NCBI GenBank assembly: GCA_017527625.1
Contig: JAFXPV010000007.1
Coordinates: 43,181 to 107,180, forward strand
Reading direction: 5' to 3'
Source: Bacteroidales bacterium
GTDB lineage: Bacteria > Bacteroidota > Bacteroidia > Bacteroidales > UBA932
DNA: 64,000 bases
This document shows, piece by piece, positions 26,142-35,263 of this stretch. The notes under the pieces are model-generated. The model was not told the origin of the DNA and did no database searches. It worked only from the letters and a program-made list of their open reading frames with translations. The position numbers and the translations under genes are program-made. The stretch's first letter is position 1; every line of letters begins with the position of its first letter.

Positions 26142-27296
26142 TTAGAGGGCACCCGTATCTCGCGTCCAGTCAAGGGTTTTGTAATACGAGTTGAGAGTTT
26201 CGGCATCCTTGATGGGGATGTATGTGCTGAGCCCGCAGAAGGTGTTTACCTTGACGACGCTGAGAATCCAGTCAGTTGCGTATTTGCAGAGTATGCACTT
26301 GCCCATAGCGACTGACAGCTCGCGCATCTCGCTCTCGGTGGCGAACTTGCCGATATAGTCGGTCAGGTCGTAGAACCAGTGTTTGTTGGCTGTGTAGAAG
26401 TGCTGGACTGTTGAAGGGTCGACTTTCTCCATTTCGGCCTTGTGGGCACGGAAGATCTTGCCCGCCACGGCTGCCAGTCCTTCCAGCTCCCTGCAGTCGA
26501 CCAGCGATACGGTGGCCGTGCGGCTGATACCGCTCTGCGCGTTGTAATAATCGTAGTATTGCTTGCAGATATCCATAAGGGCTGAAGGACCCTTGCCGCT
26601 GTGGTCGAAGAAGAAATCCTGTCCGATGACGCTGTAGGGGAAGCCGTCCACCAGGACTTCGGCGCTGCTGGCGATGATGTAGTCAGTCTTGTCCCTGAGC
26701 TGGTATGCCACCTCGACGGTGCCCATCAGGCAGCTGTCGAAAAGGATGAACTCATAATGGCGGGTAAGGGCGTCGGCGAGATCCTTGATGTCTATCTCGC
26801 AGCCTGCCTCCTGGCCGAAAGACTTGCTGGAAGTCGTGTGCTCCTTCGGATGGGCATAATATCCTGGCGGCAGCCAGCCTGTGCCGTGAGACCAGAGGAT
26901 GAGCCCCCTGCGATCGCTGGGGTAGTAGTATTCCACGTCGTCGAGCACGCGCTTCAGGTCGTCGACGTCAGCACTGTTGAAGTTGGTGTCGTAAAGTTTG
27001 ACGAGTTCCTTGTAGACCGTGCCGTTCTCGCTGCCGTAGTAGCGGTGAAGGGCAGGCTGCCCGTCTCCGGTGTCAAGGAATATGAGCAGTGCTTCGTCCT
27101 TGTTGGTGCGTACCGGCAGATATCCGTTTATCAGGTTCACCAGGTCGCTTTCCGCGTACCACTGTAGGCCGTTGCCGTCGCAGCCGAGGTAGAACAGCAC
27201 TGTCCTCGAAAACTCCTGGGGACGGGGATTGTCGATCTTGACGCAGGAAGACAGCGCCACGATGCTTATAATGAATATTGAGAATAATCGTTTCAT
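26142..27296 (-). CDS. Clostripain family (C11) cysteine peptidase lipoprotein
   Basis: 384 residues with lipobox LSSC (Cys18). Catalytic dyad: His in LILWSHGTGWLPPG and Cys in FILFDSCLMGTVEVAY, preceded by the fold strand TVLFYLGCDG. This is the clostripain fold (with caspase-like dyad), which cuts after Arg or Lys. Secreted and lipid-anchored. The mature start near KIDNPRPQEFSRTVLFY leaves almost no propeptide. It overlaps the MBL hydrolase upstream by four bases, so the two are coupled. Confidence 0.9.
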   Translation of the reverse strand: MKRLFSIFIISIVALSSCVKIDNPRPQEFSRTVLFYLGCDGNGLQWYAESDLVNLINGYLPVRTNKDEALLIFLDTGDGQPALHRYYGSENGTVYKELVKLYDTNFNSADVDDLKRVLDDVEYYYPSDRRGLILWSHGTGWLPPGYYAHPKEHTTSSKSFGQEAGCEIDIKDLADALTRHYEFILFDSCLMGTVEVAYQLRDKTDYIIASSAEVLVDGFPYSVIGQDFFFDHSGKGPSALMDICKQYYDYYNAQSGISRTATVSLVDCRELEGLAAVAGKIFRAHKAEMEKVDPSTVQHFYTANKHWFYDLTDYIGKFATESEMRELSVAMGKCILCKYATDWILSVVKVNTFCGLSTYIPIKDAETLNSYYKTLDWTRDTGAL

Positions 27297-28060
27297 ACTT
27301 CAACGCTTAGTTGGTCATAGGCAGGATAGACTCCTGCAGGAAGTGATGCAGCAAATTGCAAATATGGGGCCAGCGAATGGGAGATGTGCGTAATGTAGGA
27401 CTGCTTTGCGCCCACACGCTCTATCACGGAAAGGGCCTCGTGCAGGCCGAAGTGCGAAGGATGCGGATTGTATGTCACGCAGTTGATGACGAACACGTCG
27501 AGTCCGCGGAGTTTGCCGTATTCTTCTTCTGGAATGCTGTTGGCGTCGGTCAGGTAGCCGATGTTCCCTATCCTGAAGCCCAGCACGGGCAGCTTGGCGT
27601 GGTAGGCCCTCACTGGAGTGATCTCTACGTCGCCGACCTTGAAATTTTCGTAAGGCCTGATGGTCTTCAGCAGGAAGCGGGGACTGCCGGGGTATATCTT
27701 GTCGGAGTCGAAGGCGTAGGCATACTCCATCTTGAGAGACTCCTGCACATACTCTTCGCAGTAGATGGGGAAGGAGCGCCGCTCGAGGAAATTGATGGCC
27801 CGCACGTCGTCCAGGCCGCCGGTGTGGTCCTTGTGGTTGTGGGTGAGAAGGATGGCGTCCAGATGGCCGGTGCCGGAACGCAGCATCTGATACCTGAAGT
27901 CGGGACCTGCGTCGATGAGGATCTTCTGCCCGCCGGCTTCGATGAGGGCGCTGGTGCGGAGCCGTTTGTCCCTCGCATCGGCGGACGTGCACACGGGACA
28001 GTGGCATCCGATGACCGGGACGCCCTGCGATGTGCCTGTGCCGAAAAAGGTAATCCGCAT
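27293..28060 (-). CDS. MBL fold metallo-hydrolase, PhnP-like
   Basis: 255 residues from MRITFFGTGTSQGVPVIGCH; a TTG six bases earlier is the only alternative. The metallo-beta-lactamase core has THNHKDHTGGLDD, a later His in RAYHAKLPVLG, Asp in YLTDANSI and a final His region ITHISHSLAPY. GCHCPVCTSADARDKRL near the N-terminus is the cysteine-rich segment of the PhnP (cyclic phosphodiesterase) group. Substrate not predictable. Divergent from the methylase gene; ATGA overlap with the clostripain gene. Confidence 0.88.
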   Translation of the reverse strand: MRITFFGTGTSQGVPVIGCHCPVCTSADARDKRLRTSALIEAGGQKILIDAGPDFRYQMLRSGTGHLDAILLTHNHKDHTGGLDDVRAINFLERRSFPIYCEEYVQESLKMEYAYAFDSDKIYPGSPRFLLKTIRPYENFKVGDVEITPVRAYHAKLPVLGFRIGNIGYLTDANSIPEEEYGKLRGLDVFVINCVTYNPHPSHFGLHEALSVIERVGAKQSYITHISHSLAPYLQFAASLPAGVYPAYDQLSVEV

Positions 28061-28100
28061 TCTCAATCAAACAATATTCTGCGAATGTACGAATTTTCCA

Positions 28101-28108
28101 TACCTTTG
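28101..28108 (+). promoter_or_regulatory. -7 box of the RsmI-family gene, next to the start codon
   Basis: TACCTTTG, a perfect TAnnTTTG box, is followed after only five bases by the ATG at 28114. Any transcript from it would be leaderless or nearly so. No clear -33 element is visible. Confidence 0.55.
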
Positions 28109-28113
28109 CATAT

Positions 28114-28818
28114 ATGTACGGCCATTTATTTCTCATACCCACCCCTTTGGGAGGCGATGACCTGGCAAGCGTGCTCCCTCAGGCAGTGTTCGACACCGTC
28201 GTGCGTCTCGACACTTTCGTCGTCGAGGAGGTCCGCACAGCGCGGCGTTTCCTTTCGGCGGCCGGGCTGAAGGGCAGGATAGACACGCTGGAGCTGTTCG
28301 AGCTCAACGAGCATTCCACGGCGCAGGATGCGGAGCGTTACCTGCAGCTTCTTCTCGACGGCCGCGACGTAGGCCTTCTGAGTGAAGCCGGCCTGCCGGC
28401 CGTAGCCGACCCCGGCGCAGCGCTGGTCAAACTGGCCCAGGAGCACGACATAGACGTCATACCGCTCACAGGGCCGTCGTCGCTGATGCTGGCCCTGATG
28501 TCTTCCGGAATGAACGGTCAGAACTTCGCCTTCAACGGCTATCTTCCGGTCAAGCCCCAGCAGCGCAAGGAGAGCCTCCGCAAGCTCGAGCGGCTGTCGG
28601 CCCAGACCGGGCAGACCCAGATAATCATAGAAACCCCTTACCGCAACGACGCTATGCTGGCGGATATGCTCGAAGTGTTCAAGGACACGACGCGCATCTG
28701 CGTGGCATCCGACATCACCCTGCCTACACAGTTCATCAGGACCAGGACTGCTGCGCGGTGGAAGAAGGCTCCCGTGACCATAGGCAAGCGTCCCTGCGTG
28801 TTCATAATATCTGCATAG
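28114..28818 (+). CDS. RsmI-family SAM-dependent methyltransferase
   Basis: 234 residues related to ribosomal RNA 2'-O-methyltransferase RsmI (tetrapyrrole methylase fold). Motifs FLIPTPLGGDDLASVLPQAV, FVVEEVRTARRFLS, LLSEAGLPAVADPGAALV and VIPLTGPSSLMLALMSSG fit. It lacks the exact VGTPIGNLGD glycine motif of canonical RsmI, as in the second RsmI-like gene that Bacteroidota commonly carry, so its RNA target is uncertain. First gene of a run with folB and mtaB. Confidence 0.82.
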   Translation: MYGHLFLIPTPLGGDDLASVLPQAVFDTVVRLDTFVVEEVRTARRFLSAAGLKGRIDTLELFELNEHSTAQDAERYLQLLLDGRDVGLLSEAGLPAVADPGAALVKLAQEHDIDVIPLTGPSSLMLALMSSGMNGQNFAFNGYLPVKPQQRKESLRKLERLSAQTGQTQIIIETPYRNDAMLADMLEVFKDTTRICVASDITLPTQFIRTRTAARWKKAPVTIGKRPCVFIISA

Positions 28819-28819
28819 G

Positions 28820-29197
28820 ATGAAAGACAAGCTAGACAAGATTACCCTGACGGGAATGCGCTTCTACGCATTCCACGGCTGTCTCGACTTTGAGCGGCAG
28901 CACGGCAACGACTTCCAGGTCGACCTGGAGTGCAGCCTCGACCTCGGCAAGGCCGCGTCAAGCGACGCCCTTGAAGACAGCGTCGACTACTCGGAGCTGT
29001 ACAACATCGTCGCCGCCCGGATGGAGAAGCCTTCCAGGCTGCTTGAGCACGTAGCCGGCAGCATTGGCGCCGAAGTGAAGGCCCGCTTCCCGCAAATCTG
29101 CTGCTGCTCGGTAACCGTCACCAAATTCAACCCTCCCTACGACGGCAAGTACGAACCCAGAGGCCAGGGCTATGCCTCAGTCACCATCAATTGCTGA
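28820..29197 (+). CDS. folB: Dihydroneopterin aldolase
   Basis: 125 residues. Cleaves 7,8-dihydroneopterin to 6-hydroxymethyl-dihydropterin in folate synthesis. Motifs GMRFYAFHGCLDFER, DSVDYSELY and SRLLEHVAG fit; the C-terminus KFNPPYDGKYEPRGQGYAS is more divergent than in model enzymes. Starts one base after the methylase stop and ends one base before mtaB. Confidence 0.92.
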   Translation: MKDKLDKITLTGMRFYAFHGCLDFERQHGNDFQVDLECSLDLGKAASSDALEDSVDYSELYNIVAARMEKPSRLLEHVAGSIGAEVKARFPQICCCSVTVTKFNPPYDGKYEPRGQGYASVTINC

Positions 29198-29198
29198 T

Positions 29199-30440
29199 AT
29201 GGACAAAACCGTCGCGTTCGTCACTCTCGGGTGCAAGCTGAATTACGCAGAGACATCCACTATGGCCCGCTCCTTCGAGCAGCGGGGGTACAGCCGTGTC
29301 GAAGCCACCCAGCCTGCCGGCATCTATGTGATCAATACCTGCTCGGTGACGGAACACGCCGACAAGAAATGCCGCAACATCATCCGCCGCCTCCACAAGC
29401 TCAACCCCGGGGCCCGCATCGTGGTCACCGGCTGCTACGCCCAGCTCAAGCCGGAGGAGATAGCGGCGCTCGAAGGGGTATACGCCGTGCTCGGAGCAAA
29501 GGACAAGGGCCGCACCGTCGAGGTAGCGACTGAAGGGAGGGGAGGAGTATACAACACGCCCCGGGCTGATGCCGTCAATTTTATGGGTGCCTACTCTACC
29601 GGGGAGAGGACCCGTTCCTTCCTCAAGGTGCAGGACGGCTGCGACTACTTCTGCACATACTGCACGGTGCCGCTGGCCAGGGGAGCCAGCCGCAACATCT
29701 CCATAGCGGAACTGACCGCCCAGGCTGAGCAGATAGCCGCCGCGGGCATCAAGGAAGTAGTGCTGACTGGAGTCAACACGGGCGATTTCGGCCGCAGCAC
29801 GTCGGAAACCTTCCTCGACCTGATAAAGGCGCTGGACAAGGTGGCCGGCATCGAGCGCTACCGCATCTCTTCCATCGAGCCCAACCTGCTGACCGACGAG
29901 ATAGTGGACTGGATCGCTTCGGGAACCAAGTTCCTCCCGCATTTCCACATCCCCCTTCAGAGCGGCTGCGACAAGACCCTGAAAGCGATGCACCGCCGCT
30001 ACGACACCGCCTTCTTCGCCCGGAAGGTCGCATACATCCGCTCGAAGATGGACAACGTCTTCTTCGGCATCGACGTCATAGCCGGCTTCCCCGGCGAGAC
30101 CGACGAGGACTTTATGGAGACTTACCGTTTTCTCGAGAAGATAGAGCCTGCGTTCATCCACATCTTCCCCTATTCCCGCAGGACCGGCACAGTCGCCGCC
30201 AAGATGAAACCCCAGGTGCAGGAATGTGTCAAGACCAAGAGGGTGCAGATGCTCGAGGAACTCTGCGCAAGGCTGCACGAGAGTTTCTGCAAGGCCAATG
30301 AGGGCCGGCACGAGCAGGTCCTTTTCGAAAGCACCGACAAGGGCGGCAGGATGTTCGGCTACACCAGGAATTACATCAGGGTGGAAAGGCCGTTCGACAG
30401 CTCGCAGATCGGCCGTATCGTCGACGTAGTGCTTCCCTGA
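29199..30440 (+). CDS. mtaB: tRNA t6A37 methylthiotransferase MtaB
   Basis: 413 residues from MDKTVAFVTLGCKLNYAETS; the in-frame ATG 27 bases upstream lies inside folB and is not used. Radical-SAM enzyme that adds a 2-methylthio group to N6-threonylcarbamoyladenosine 37. N-terminal UPF0004 domain with three Cys (GCKLNYAE, INTCSVTEHADKKC, VTGCYAQL), then CxxxCxxC in DGCDYFCTYCTVPLARG, and a C-terminal TRAM-like domain. Belongs to a transcript with folB. Confidence 0.93.
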   Translation: MDKTVAFVTLGCKLNYAETSTMARSFEQRGYSRVEATQPAGIYVINTCSVTEHADKKCRNIIRRLHKLNPGARIVVTGCYAQLKPEEIAALEGVYAVLGAKDKGRTVEVATEGRGGVYNTPRADAVNFMGAYSTGERTRSFLKVQDGCDYFCTYCTVPLARGASRNISIAELTAQAEQIAAAGIKEVVLTGVNTGDFGRSTSETFLDLIKALDKVAGIERYRISSIEPNLLTDEIVDWIASGTKFLPHFHIPLQSGCDKTLKAMHRRYDTAFFARKVAYIRSKMDNVFFGIDVIAGFPGETDEDFMETYRFLEKIEPAFIHIFPYSRRTGTVAAKMKPQVQECVKTKRVQMLEELCARLHESFCKANEGRHEQVLFESTDKGGRMFGYTRNYIRVERPFDSSQIGRIVDVVLP

Positions 30441-30449
30441 GAGAGGAGA

Positions 30450-31511
30450 TTATCCGTTGAGAATCCTTGAAACCAGCTCCAGCAGCAGCTCGCCGTCGTC
30501 GGCGCTGCCGCGGGCGTTGCTCTTGCTGCGGTAGTCATACTCCCTGAGCGTGGCTATGACCTTCATACATTTCTTCAGGGGGTAATTGCGTGCTGCGGTT
30601 TCATATTCCCCGAGGAAATACGGGTTGATGCCCACGGCAGAAGCGATTTCGGCGCGCGGGGCGCGGTCAGCCACGGCGGCGTGGTAGCGCATAAGCTTTA
30701 TGAAGTGGCTGCTCAGGGCGCCCATCGTCATCTGGATGGGGAAACGTTTGGGACTCTGGCCGAAGAACACTGCTATGCGGTAGACAGTCGCCGTATCCTT
30801 GGCGGAGAGGGCCTTGGTCAGTTCGAAGACGCTGTAGTCGCGGCTGATGCCGACATTTTCCTCGACGATGTCCGCAGTTATGCGCTTGCCGGCGTCCTGC
30901 GCGAACAGCCTGGACAGCTTGTCTACCTCCAGGGCAATCTTGCTCAGGTCGGTGCCGCAGGCTTCGGCCATCATCATCGATGCGTCCGGGGTTATCTCCA
31001 TCCCCTTCGACGACACGTACTTCTCTATCCACAGCGGGATGCGGCCCTCCGGGACGGGGTTGGACTCGAACACGACGCCGACCTTCGCGGCATCCTTGTA
31101 GAACTTCGTGCGCTTGTCGATGTTCTTCGTGCTGCCGGCCTCGTTAGGGGTCTTGTAGCAGACGATGAGGATGGTGGAAGGCATTATGTTGGGATAGTAG
31201 TCGGCCAGCTGCTCGATCTTCCGCATCATCTGGGCTTCCTTGACCACCACGACCTGGCGGGAGACCATCATCGGGTACTGCCTGGCGGCGCTGACTACCT
31301 GGGCGGCATCTGCGTCGGCACCGTAGAACACCAGCTGCCCGAAATCCCTCTCCTCGGGCGGCAGCGCCTTGTCCATCAGCAGGGAGCAGAGCCTGTCGAT
31401 GTAGAAGTGCTCTTTGCCGAAAAGGAGGTAGTAGGGGCTGAAGCGTCCGGCGAGGATGTCGGCCTCGATTGAGGCGTACTGCTGGACCGTGTCTGAGGTG
31501 TTTCTTGCCAT
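30450..31511 (-). CDS. holA: DNA polymerase III delta subunit
   Basis: 353 residues from MARNTSDTVQQYASIEADIL; the longer ORF upstream lies over the divergent promoter. Clamp-loader delta subunit that opens the beta clamp. N-terminal domain includes YYLLFGKEHFYIDRLCSLLM and QVVVVKEAQMM; helical middle and collar regions follow (DLSKIALEVDKLSRLF). Divergent from the HsdR_N gene, the conserved Bacteroidota pairing. Confidence 0.9.
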   Translation of the reverse strand: MARNTSDTVQQYASIEADILAGRFSPYYLLFGKEHFYIDRLCSLLMDKALPPEERDFGQLVFYGADADAAQVVSAARQYPMMVSRQVVVVKEAQMMRKIEQLADYYPNIMPSTILIVCYKTPNEAGSTKNIDKRTKFYKDAAKVGVVFESNPVPEGRIPLWIEKYVSSKGMEITPDASMMMAEACGTDLSKIALEVDKLSRLFAQDAGKRITADIVEENVGISRDYSVFELTKALSAKDTATVYRIAVFFGQSPKRFPIQMTMGALSSHFIKLMRYHAAVADRAPRAEIASAVGINPYFLGEYETAARNYPLKKCMKVIATLREYDYRSKSNARGSADDGELLLELVSRILNG

Positions 31512-31535
31512 AAGGCGAAGGTAATTATTTTTGAG

Positions 31536-31543
31536 TATCTTTG
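31536..31543 (+). promoter_or_regulatory. -7 box upstream of the HsdR_N/cca pair
   Basis: TATCTTTG sits 21 bases before the ATG at 31565, in the 53-base gap that divides it from holA. No strong -33 element is visible. Confidence 0.5.
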
Positions 31544-31564
31544 CAACGAGCATTGAAGCCTGTA

Positions 31565-31969
31565 ATGTCGCAGATTTTCGATCCTGTCCGCAAGAAATAC
31601 GTCGAGCGCACTCCCGAGGAGGAAGTCCGCCAGAACGTCATATCCAACCTGCTTGGGGCGATGGAAGTGCCGGTCACGCACATAGCCGTCGAGCAGGGCT
31701 TCAAATTCAACGGGCTGCAGTACCGGGCCGACATCATAGTCTACGGACGTGACCTTTCCCCCGCTATGCTGGTTGAGTGCAAGGCTCCTTCGGTGAAGCT
31801 GACCGACAGCGTCATCGACCAGGTGGTGCGCTACAATATGGTCCTCAATGTGGACTATATTATGATCACCAACGGCAGGCGCACCTGCGTGGCCAGACTG
31901 GACCACGAAGCCGGCAGTTTCGAGTTCCTGTCTTCGATGCCCAAGTACAACGAAATAGCAGCAGTATGA
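31565..31969 (+). CDS. HsdR_N-type nuclease-fold protein
   Basis: 134 residues from MSQIFDPVRKKYVERTPEEE, which gives the normal start. It has the fold and motif of the N-terminal domain of type I restriction subunit HsdR: RADIIVYGRDLSPAMLVECKA (PD-(D/E)xK: Asp then Glu-x-Lys), then DQVVRYNMVLNVDYIMITNG. There is no helicase or Hsd partner nearby; this stand-alone form is a conserved Bacteroidota neighbour of holA, so it is more likely a DNA-repair or recombination nuclease than a restriction system. Overlaps cca by four bases. Confidence 0.85.
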   Translation: MSQIFDPVRKKYVERTPEEEVRQNVISNLLGAMEVPVTHIAVEQGFKFNGLQYRADIIVYGRDLSPAMLVECKAPSVKLTDSVIDQVVRYNMVLNVDYIMITNGRRTCVARLDHEAGSFEFLSSMPKYNEIAAV

Positions 31970-33363
31970 ACGGCCCCCTTGACCATAGCATATTCAAGAT
32001 AGTGAGCTCTCAGGCACGGCTTCTCGGCGTGAGGGCCTTCGTCATTGGAGGCTACGTGCGGGACTGGTTCCTGCACCGCCCCAGCAACGACGTCGATATC
32101 GTAGTGGAGGGCAGCGGCATCGAGCTGGCCACCGCCGTGGCGGCGAAGCTCCGCACCAAGGTGTCGGTGTTCAAGAACTTCGGCACTGCGATGCTGAGAT
32201 ACAAAGGCATAGAGGTTGAATTCGTCGGCGCCCGCAAGGAATCCTACAACCGCGGCAGCCGCAATCCCATAGTGGAAGACGGCACGCTTGAAGACGACCA
32301 GCTGAGGCGCGACTTCACCATCAACGCAATGGCCTTCAGTCTTCAGGAGGAGGATTTCGGCGCCCTGGTAGACCCCTTCGGCGGCATCCAGGACCTGGAC
32401 AACGGCATCATCCGCACCCCCTGCGACCCTGATACCACCTACAGCGACGACCCCCTGAGGATGATCCGCGCCATCAGGTTCTCGACGCAGCTGGGGCTCA
32501 CCATAGTCCCCGAGTCTTTGGACTCCATCCGCCGCAACCGTGACAGGCTGGCTATCCTTTCAAGGGAGCGTATCGCCGAAGAACTGCACAAGATCCTTCT
32601 GGCTCCCAATCCCTCGAGGGGCTTCGAACTGTTCGACAGCTGCGACCTGCTGAGGCTGATCCTGCCGGCGGTGGCGAACATCAAGGGCATAGAGACGATG
32701 GAAGGACGCGGCCACAAGGACAACTTCAGACATTCGCTGCAGGTGCTGGACAACGTCGCGGAGGTCAGCGACAATCTCTGGCTGCGCTGGGCCGCCCTGC
32801 TGCACGACGTCGGAAAGCCTGCCACCAAGAAGTGGGACCCCGCCATCGGATGGACCTTCCACAACCACGATTTCATCGGCGCCAGGATGATTCCGGGCAT
32901 CTTCAAGCAGCTCAAGATGCCGCTCAACGAGAAGATGAAATACGTGCAGAAGCTGGTCCAGCTCCATATGCGTCCGATAGCCCTCGTCACCGACGAAGTC
33001 ACTGATTCGGCCGTGCGCCGCCTCATCTTCGAGGCAGGCGACGACCTCGAGGACCTGATGGTCCTCTGCAAGGCCGACATCACCTCCAAGAATGACAAAA
33101 AGGTCGAGTTGTACAAACGCAACTACGACCTTGTAATGGATAAGATCAAGGAGGTTGAAGAGAAAGACCGCATCCGCAATTTCAAGAACCCCATCACCGG
33201 GGACCTCATAATGGAGAAATACGGCATTCCTCCGTGCAACCAGATAGGGACCATCAAGGAATACGTCAAGAACGCCATCCTCGACGGAGTGATTCCGAAC
33301 GATTACGACGCCGCCTACAAGCTTATGGAAGAAAAAGCCAGTGAGCTCGGCATCGGGCAGTAA
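31966..33363 (+). CDS. cca: CCA-adding tRNA nucleotidyltransferase
   Basis: 465 residues from MNGPLDHSIFKIVSSQARLL, overlapping the previous stop by four bases (ATGA). Adds or repairs the 3' CCA of tRNAs. Nucleotidyltransferase motif FVIGGYVRDWFLHR with catalytic Asp in SNDVDIVVEG, then the RRDFTINAMAFSL box, and a C-terminal HD phosphohydrolase domain (LLHDVGKPATKKW). The tRNA gene in this window does not encode its own CCA, so this enzyme is needed. Confidence 0.93.
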   Translation: MNGPLDHSIFKIVSSQARLLGVRAFVIGGYVRDWFLHRPSNDVDIVVEGSGIELATAVAAKLRTKVSVFKNFGTAMLRYKGIEVEFVGARKESYNRGSRNPIVEDGTLEDDQLRRDFTINAMAFSLQEEDFGALVDPFGGIQDLDNGIIRTPCDPDTTYSDDPLRMIRAIRFSTQLGLTIVPESLDSIRRNRDRLAILSRERIAEELHKILLAPNPSRGFELFDSCDLLRLILPAVANIKGIETMEGRGHKDNFRHSLQVLDNVAEVSDNLWLRWAALLHDVGKPATKKWDPAIGWTFHNHDFIGARMIPGIFKQLKMPLNEKMKYVQKLVQLHMRPIALVTDEVTDSAVRRLIFEAGDDLEDLMVLCKADITSKNDKKVELYKRNYDLVMDKIKEVEEKDRIRNFKNPITGDLIMEKYGIPPCNQIGTIKEYVKNAILDGVIPNDYDAAYKLMEEKASELGIGQ

Positions 33364-33365
33364 TC

Positions 33366-34742
33366 CTACCTTCCGTGGGCGGCGGCCCTTACCCAGGGCT
33401 CGGCTGCCTCGTCACACAGTTTGATGAAGTGGGCCTTCAGCTCGTTCCAACGGTAATAAGGGCCTGAAACAGGCTCGACGCCGGGGATGAGGACTTCCTT
33501 CTCGTTGTAGAGGACCTTTGTCAGGACTTCTCCCTTGCCGTTCTCGTAGAAAACCATCTGGCAGTTGGTGGCCATCGGAACCTGGAAGAAGGCGTACCAT
33601 CCCATCTCGTGAGCTTTCTGATAGGGGAGGCTCCTGTTCTGGGGGTCGTCGATGCGCATCAGCGCGAACAGAGGCAGCACTGAAGTGTCGTGCCCGAAGC
33701 GCAGGTCGGCGGTGCGGTGGCTGCCGGGCTGCATCGCAGCGTCAGCCTTCTCTATGAAGTCCATCATCAGAGGGCGGATGGCATAGCGGATCACGTCTCC
33801 GTTCTCCTGCGAACCTCCCCACATCCTGTAGATGGAATCATTGCCGCTTGCCCAGAAGTAAACGAGCTCTTCCGGCACGAAATACTTGCGGTAGATGTCA
33901 ATGCCGAGGAAGTCGATTACCTGGCATAGCCCGCCGGCTGAATAGATGGCGCGCACGAACGGCTCAGGATTGCCGAGGAGCGACAGCGCGACGTCCAGAT
34001 CCTTGAAGAGCGGAGTCAGGAAGCGGGTGAAGTCGTATCCGGGCGTTCCGGTAGCAGGGGTGAACCTGTTGTTGTCGGAGCTTGAGCTGCCGCTGCGGTA
34101 GCGGGCGAGCTGCTCGGGAGTCGGCGGCGGGGGCGGCGGAACACCGGGCCTGGGTATGTTGAGGCTGGGGTTGATATATCTCATAAAGCGTTCCGCGCTG
34201 GTGAAAGTGAATTCCTGGCGGGGACTCTCTTCGTTGAGGGCGTTGGTGAAGTTGCACATACTCACGATGCAGCGGAAGTTGGTGCTGGAGAAACTGTTCA
34301 CCTCCCAGCGGTCCTTGTTCTTGAACACGTCGGGGAAGCGCGCCACCATCCTCTGGGCAAGCATCTGGTGCTCGCGGGCTCCGCGGGGCGTCAGGGAGCC
34401 TTCCATACCCTTGTGAGCTTCTACGACAGCGTTGACATCAGCATACAGGGCCTTGCCGGCCTCGGTAAGCATATTGAGCGAGTCAAGGTAGGCGAATCCT
34501 GCGATGGCTGCGCGGGCGAAAGTGGAATTCTGCTCGTAGCGGGACCCGTGACGGCCGTAATGTGAGATGTAGAACGGCTTGAAACCCTTGGGAGCCTTGG
34601 TGTCGACAATCGGGTCGAACTCGTATGAGTGCATATTGTTCGCAGCACGGTCCGGATTCTCGGCGATGAGTCTCAGGGCTTCAGTCTGGGCATTGGCACT
34701 TATGCACAGCGCCAAAGCAAGAAGCATCAGTAGTTTTTTCAT
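33366..34742 (-). CDS. Secreted histidine acid phosphatase (phytase/MINPP-like)
   Basis: 458 residues, signal peptide MKKLLMLLALALCISANAQ. Histidine phosphatase motif SHYGRHGSRYEQ (RHGxR) near residue 62 and the acid motif FGHDTSVLPLF near residue 350. The middle carries a proline run (PRPGVPPPPPPTPEQLA) in a loop between. Such enzymes release phosphate from inositol phosphates in Bacteroidota. Convergent with cca. Substrate unproven. Confidence 0.85.
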   Translation of the reverse strand: MKKLLMLLALALCISANAQTEALRLIAENPDRAANNMHSYEFDPIVDTKAPKGFKPFYISHYGRHGSRYEQNSTFARAAIAGFAYLDSLNMLTEAGKALYADVNAVVEAHKGMEGSLTPRGAREHQMLAQRMVARFPDVFKNKDRWEVNSFSSTNFRCIVSMCNFTNALNEESPRQEFTFTSAERFMRYINPSLNIPRPGVPPPPPPTPEQLARYRSGSSSSDNNRFTPATGTPGYDFTRFLTPLFKDLDVALSLLGNPEPFVRAIYSAGGLCQVIDFLGIDIYRKYFVPEELVYFWASGNDSIYRMWGGSQENGDVIRYAIRPLMMDFIEKADAAMQPGSHRTADLRFGHDTSVLPLFALMRIDDPQNRSLPYQKAHEMGWYAFFQVPMATNCQMVFYENGKGEVLTKVLYNEKEVLIPGVEPVSGPYYRWNELKAHFIKLCDEAAEPWVRAAAHGR

Positions 34743-34801
34743 AGACGGGGTTTGTTTCCCCTAAAGGTATCCTTTTTTTCGCAAATAAGGAAAAATAGAT
34801 G

Positions 34802-35263
34802 CTATAGCAACCCCTCTGGGACGATGACTCCCGTCTTCATAGTCTCGTTCCACAGCCATACGCAGGAATTCCGGCTTTGGACTGACTGAAGCCTGAGCAG
34901 CATAAGGGTGACACTGTGGGTCGCGTTCATATATTCGACCTGATATGAAGAGGATGCGGAGTTGGCGGAGCTGCGGATGCTGAAATATGCGCTCTGGTCG
35001 TCACGCTGGATGCGGAACGAGTGGTTGTCGGAACTCCAGGCCTTCTGGTAATAGAACTCGTCGTAGGTCACTACGTCTTCGGAGTCGATGTAAAGCCCCT
35101 GCTCAGTCTTCTTGAGGAATGCCTTGAGGCTCTCGGACCTGGTGTCTTCAGGCTCGGGAGGTGTGGGCTCGGGAGGAAGAGGCTCCCCGCAATGGCAGGC
35201 CATAAGTATGACTGCCATCATTGCGAAGGCTGCCCTGACGGCTATATGACGTAAGCCTCTCAT
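34802..35263 (-). CDS. Small lipoprotein coupled to an M6-type protease
   Basis: 153 residues. Signal peptide with lipobox ILMACHC (Cys23 or Cys25), then a proline/glutamate spacer (PLPPEPTPPEPEDTR) and a probably beta-rich domain (QSAYFSIRSSANS). No family recognised. Four-base overlap with the M6 protease gene indicates coupling, so it may be the protease's partner or inhibitor; that is inference. Confidence 0.7.
   Translation of the reverse strand: MRGLRHIAVRAAFAMMAVILMACHCGEPLPPEPTPPEPEDTRSESLKAFLKKTEQGLYIDSEDVVTYDEFYYQKAWSSDNHSFRIQRDDQSAYFSIRSSANSASSSYQVEYMNATHSVTLMLLRLQSVQSRNSCVWLWNETMKTGVIVPEGLL

Noticed and set aside
31565..31969. Type I restriction system
   Set aside because: Only an HsdR_N-like domain is present; no HsdM, HsdS or helicase nearby, and the gene's place next to holA is a conserved housekeeping arrangement.
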